NCBI GenBank assembly: GCA_900100475.1
Contig: FMTU01000001.1
Span: 434,001-498,000, forward strand
DNA: 64,000 nucleotides
Origin: Sphingobium faniae
GTDB lineage: Bacteria > Pseudomonadota > Alphaproteobacteria > Sphingomonadales > Sphingomonadaceae
Direction: 5' to 3'
Shown: piece by piece, positions 63,498-64,000 of the stretch
Position numbering within the stretch: position 1 is the first letter of the stretch
Layout of the letters: each line of letters opens with the position of its first letter
Notes under the pieces: generated by a model
Seen by the model: only the letters and a program-made list of their open reading frames with translations
The model's database searches: none
What the model was told of the DNA's origin: nothing
Made by a program: the position numbers and the translations under genes

Positions 63498-64000
63498 CTA
63501 TTCGCCGAGGATAAACTCCGCCCCCGCCATGGCGTGGATCGAGGTGCAGTCGTAGATCGGCAGCACATTGGCCCTCACGTCGACCACCAGTTCCAGTTCC
63601 GTGCAGGCCAGCACGACCGCCTGCACGTCTTCCTTGGCGATGTCGGTCAGTTCAGACCTCATGAACCGCTCGCTTTCGCGGCTGACCTTGCCCAGCGTCA
63701 GTTCGTCATAGACGATGCGGTCGATCCGGTCGGCCAGTTCCATGTCGGCGGGAAGGAGCGATACGCCACGGGACACGAGCCGCTGGCGGTAGAATTTCTC
63801 CATCATGACATTGCGCGTTCCGATCAGCGCCGCCTTCTCGATACCGTCGGCAGCCATCCGCGAGCCGACCACGTCGGCGATATGGATGATCGGCGTGTCG
63901 ATGGCTTCCTGCACCCGTTCATAGACGCGGTGCATGGAATTGGCGCAGATCAGCAGGCTTTCCGCGCCCGCCTGCTCCAGCCGCCGCGCCGCGCCGGTCA
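63498..64000 (-). CDS. Aspartate/glutamate racemase-family protein (5' end beyond window)
   Basis: The C-terminal part of an Asp/Glu racemase-type protein. The first catalytic cysteine lies in ICANSMHRV at the window edge and the second in VVLACTELEL. The frame remains open to the end of the window, so the start is outside. Whether the substrate is aspartate, glutamate or a hydantoin is unclear; the CANSMH and ACTE motifs fit aspartate racemase. It converges on the pilus cluster. Confidence 0.85.
   Translation of the reverse strand, partial: TGAARRLEQAGAESLLICANSMHRVYERVQEAIDTPIIHIADVVGSRMAADGIEKAALIGTRNVMMEKFYRQRLVSRGVSLLPADMELADRIDRIVYDELTLGKVSRESERFMRSELTDIAKEDVQAVVLACTELELVVDVRANVLPIYDCTSIHAMAGAEFILGE

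Noticed and set aside
1-64000. CRISPR arrays, prophage, insertion sequences, restriction or toxin-antitoxin modules
   Set aside because: I looked for repeat-spacer arrays, transposases, integrases and toxin pairs in both strands and saw none; genes are core or envelope functions.

Overview
The window is a high-GC, densely packed chromosomal segment of an alphaproteobacterium, almost certainly of the Sphingomonadaceae (Sphingobium/Sphingomonas/Novosphingobium-like). The support is an acyl carrier protein plus serine palmitoyltransferase pair (bacterial sphingolipid synthesis), a GcvPA/GcvPB split glycine decarboxylase, an NDUFS4-like complex I subunit, an aminoglycoside-phosphotransferase-fold homoserine kinase, an EcfG-type stress promoter, a typical sphingomonad REP palindrome, and MurE with the meso-diaminopimelate signature. 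No prophage, insertion sequence, CRISPR array, tRNA or rRNA was found. Most of the content is core housekeeping.

Layout. 1-7.7 kb (mostly +): the end of ccmA and all of ccmB (haem export), a DMT-family exporter, a cupin/JmjC-like protein, chorismate mutase (-), a long-chain polyprenyl diphosphate synthase, a TauE/SafE permease and the helicase HrpB. 7.7-12.6 kb: NDUFS4-like subunit, ACP and serine palmitoyltransferase, then a hybrid sensor kinase and, convergent with it, a Tam41-like nucleotidyltransferase. 12.6-13.0 kb: a non-coding stretch with several stem-loops ending in a +-strand terminator, a candidate small RNA. 13-17.8 kb (-): gcvT-gcvH-gcvPA-gcvPB behind a tandem glycine riboswitch. 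17.8-20.9 kb (-): dgt and a TPR/SPOR cell-envelope protein, separated from ftsZ by two terminators.

21-39.7 kb (-): a complete dcw cluster in the order mraZ, rsmH, ftsL, ftsI, murE, murF, mraY, murD, ftsW, murG, murC, a 65-codon small gene, murB, ddl, ftsQ, ftsA, ftsZ. Most junctions are ATGA or GTGA overlaps or nearly so. It makes UDP-MurNAc-pentapeptide, lipid I and lipid II and then the septum. 39.9-42.5 kb (-): a multi-TM protein, a small membrane protein and cysK. 42.7-44.1 kb (+): a SleB-type cell-wall hydrolase, a structured intergenic region and an entericidin-like lipoprotein behind a good EcfG promoter.

44.2-50.6 kb (-): ispH, thrB, rnhA, nagZ, scpA, scpB, tatA, tatB, tatC. 50.7-53.9 kb (+): a lipoprotein, a REP element, argS and a SPOR-domain protein. 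54-56.3 kb (-): a YegP-like small protein, a DauA-like FAD oxidoreductase and an alpha/beta hydrolase. 56.3-63.4 kb (+): a Tad/Cpa pilus cluster, cpaA-cpaB-cpaC-cpaD-cpaE-tadB-tadC, with no cpaF ATPase and no Flp pilin gene. The window ends inside an aspartate/glutamate racemase-family gene (-).

The less ordinary items are the candidate RNA at 12.75-12.96 kb, the Tam41-like enzyme next to the sphingolipid genes, the coupled 65-residue gene between murC and murB, a three-copy GGG repeat with exact 10-bp period upstream of mraZ, and the Tad cluster without its motor ATPase. I saw no wholly new multi-gene system; these are leads of moderate strength.
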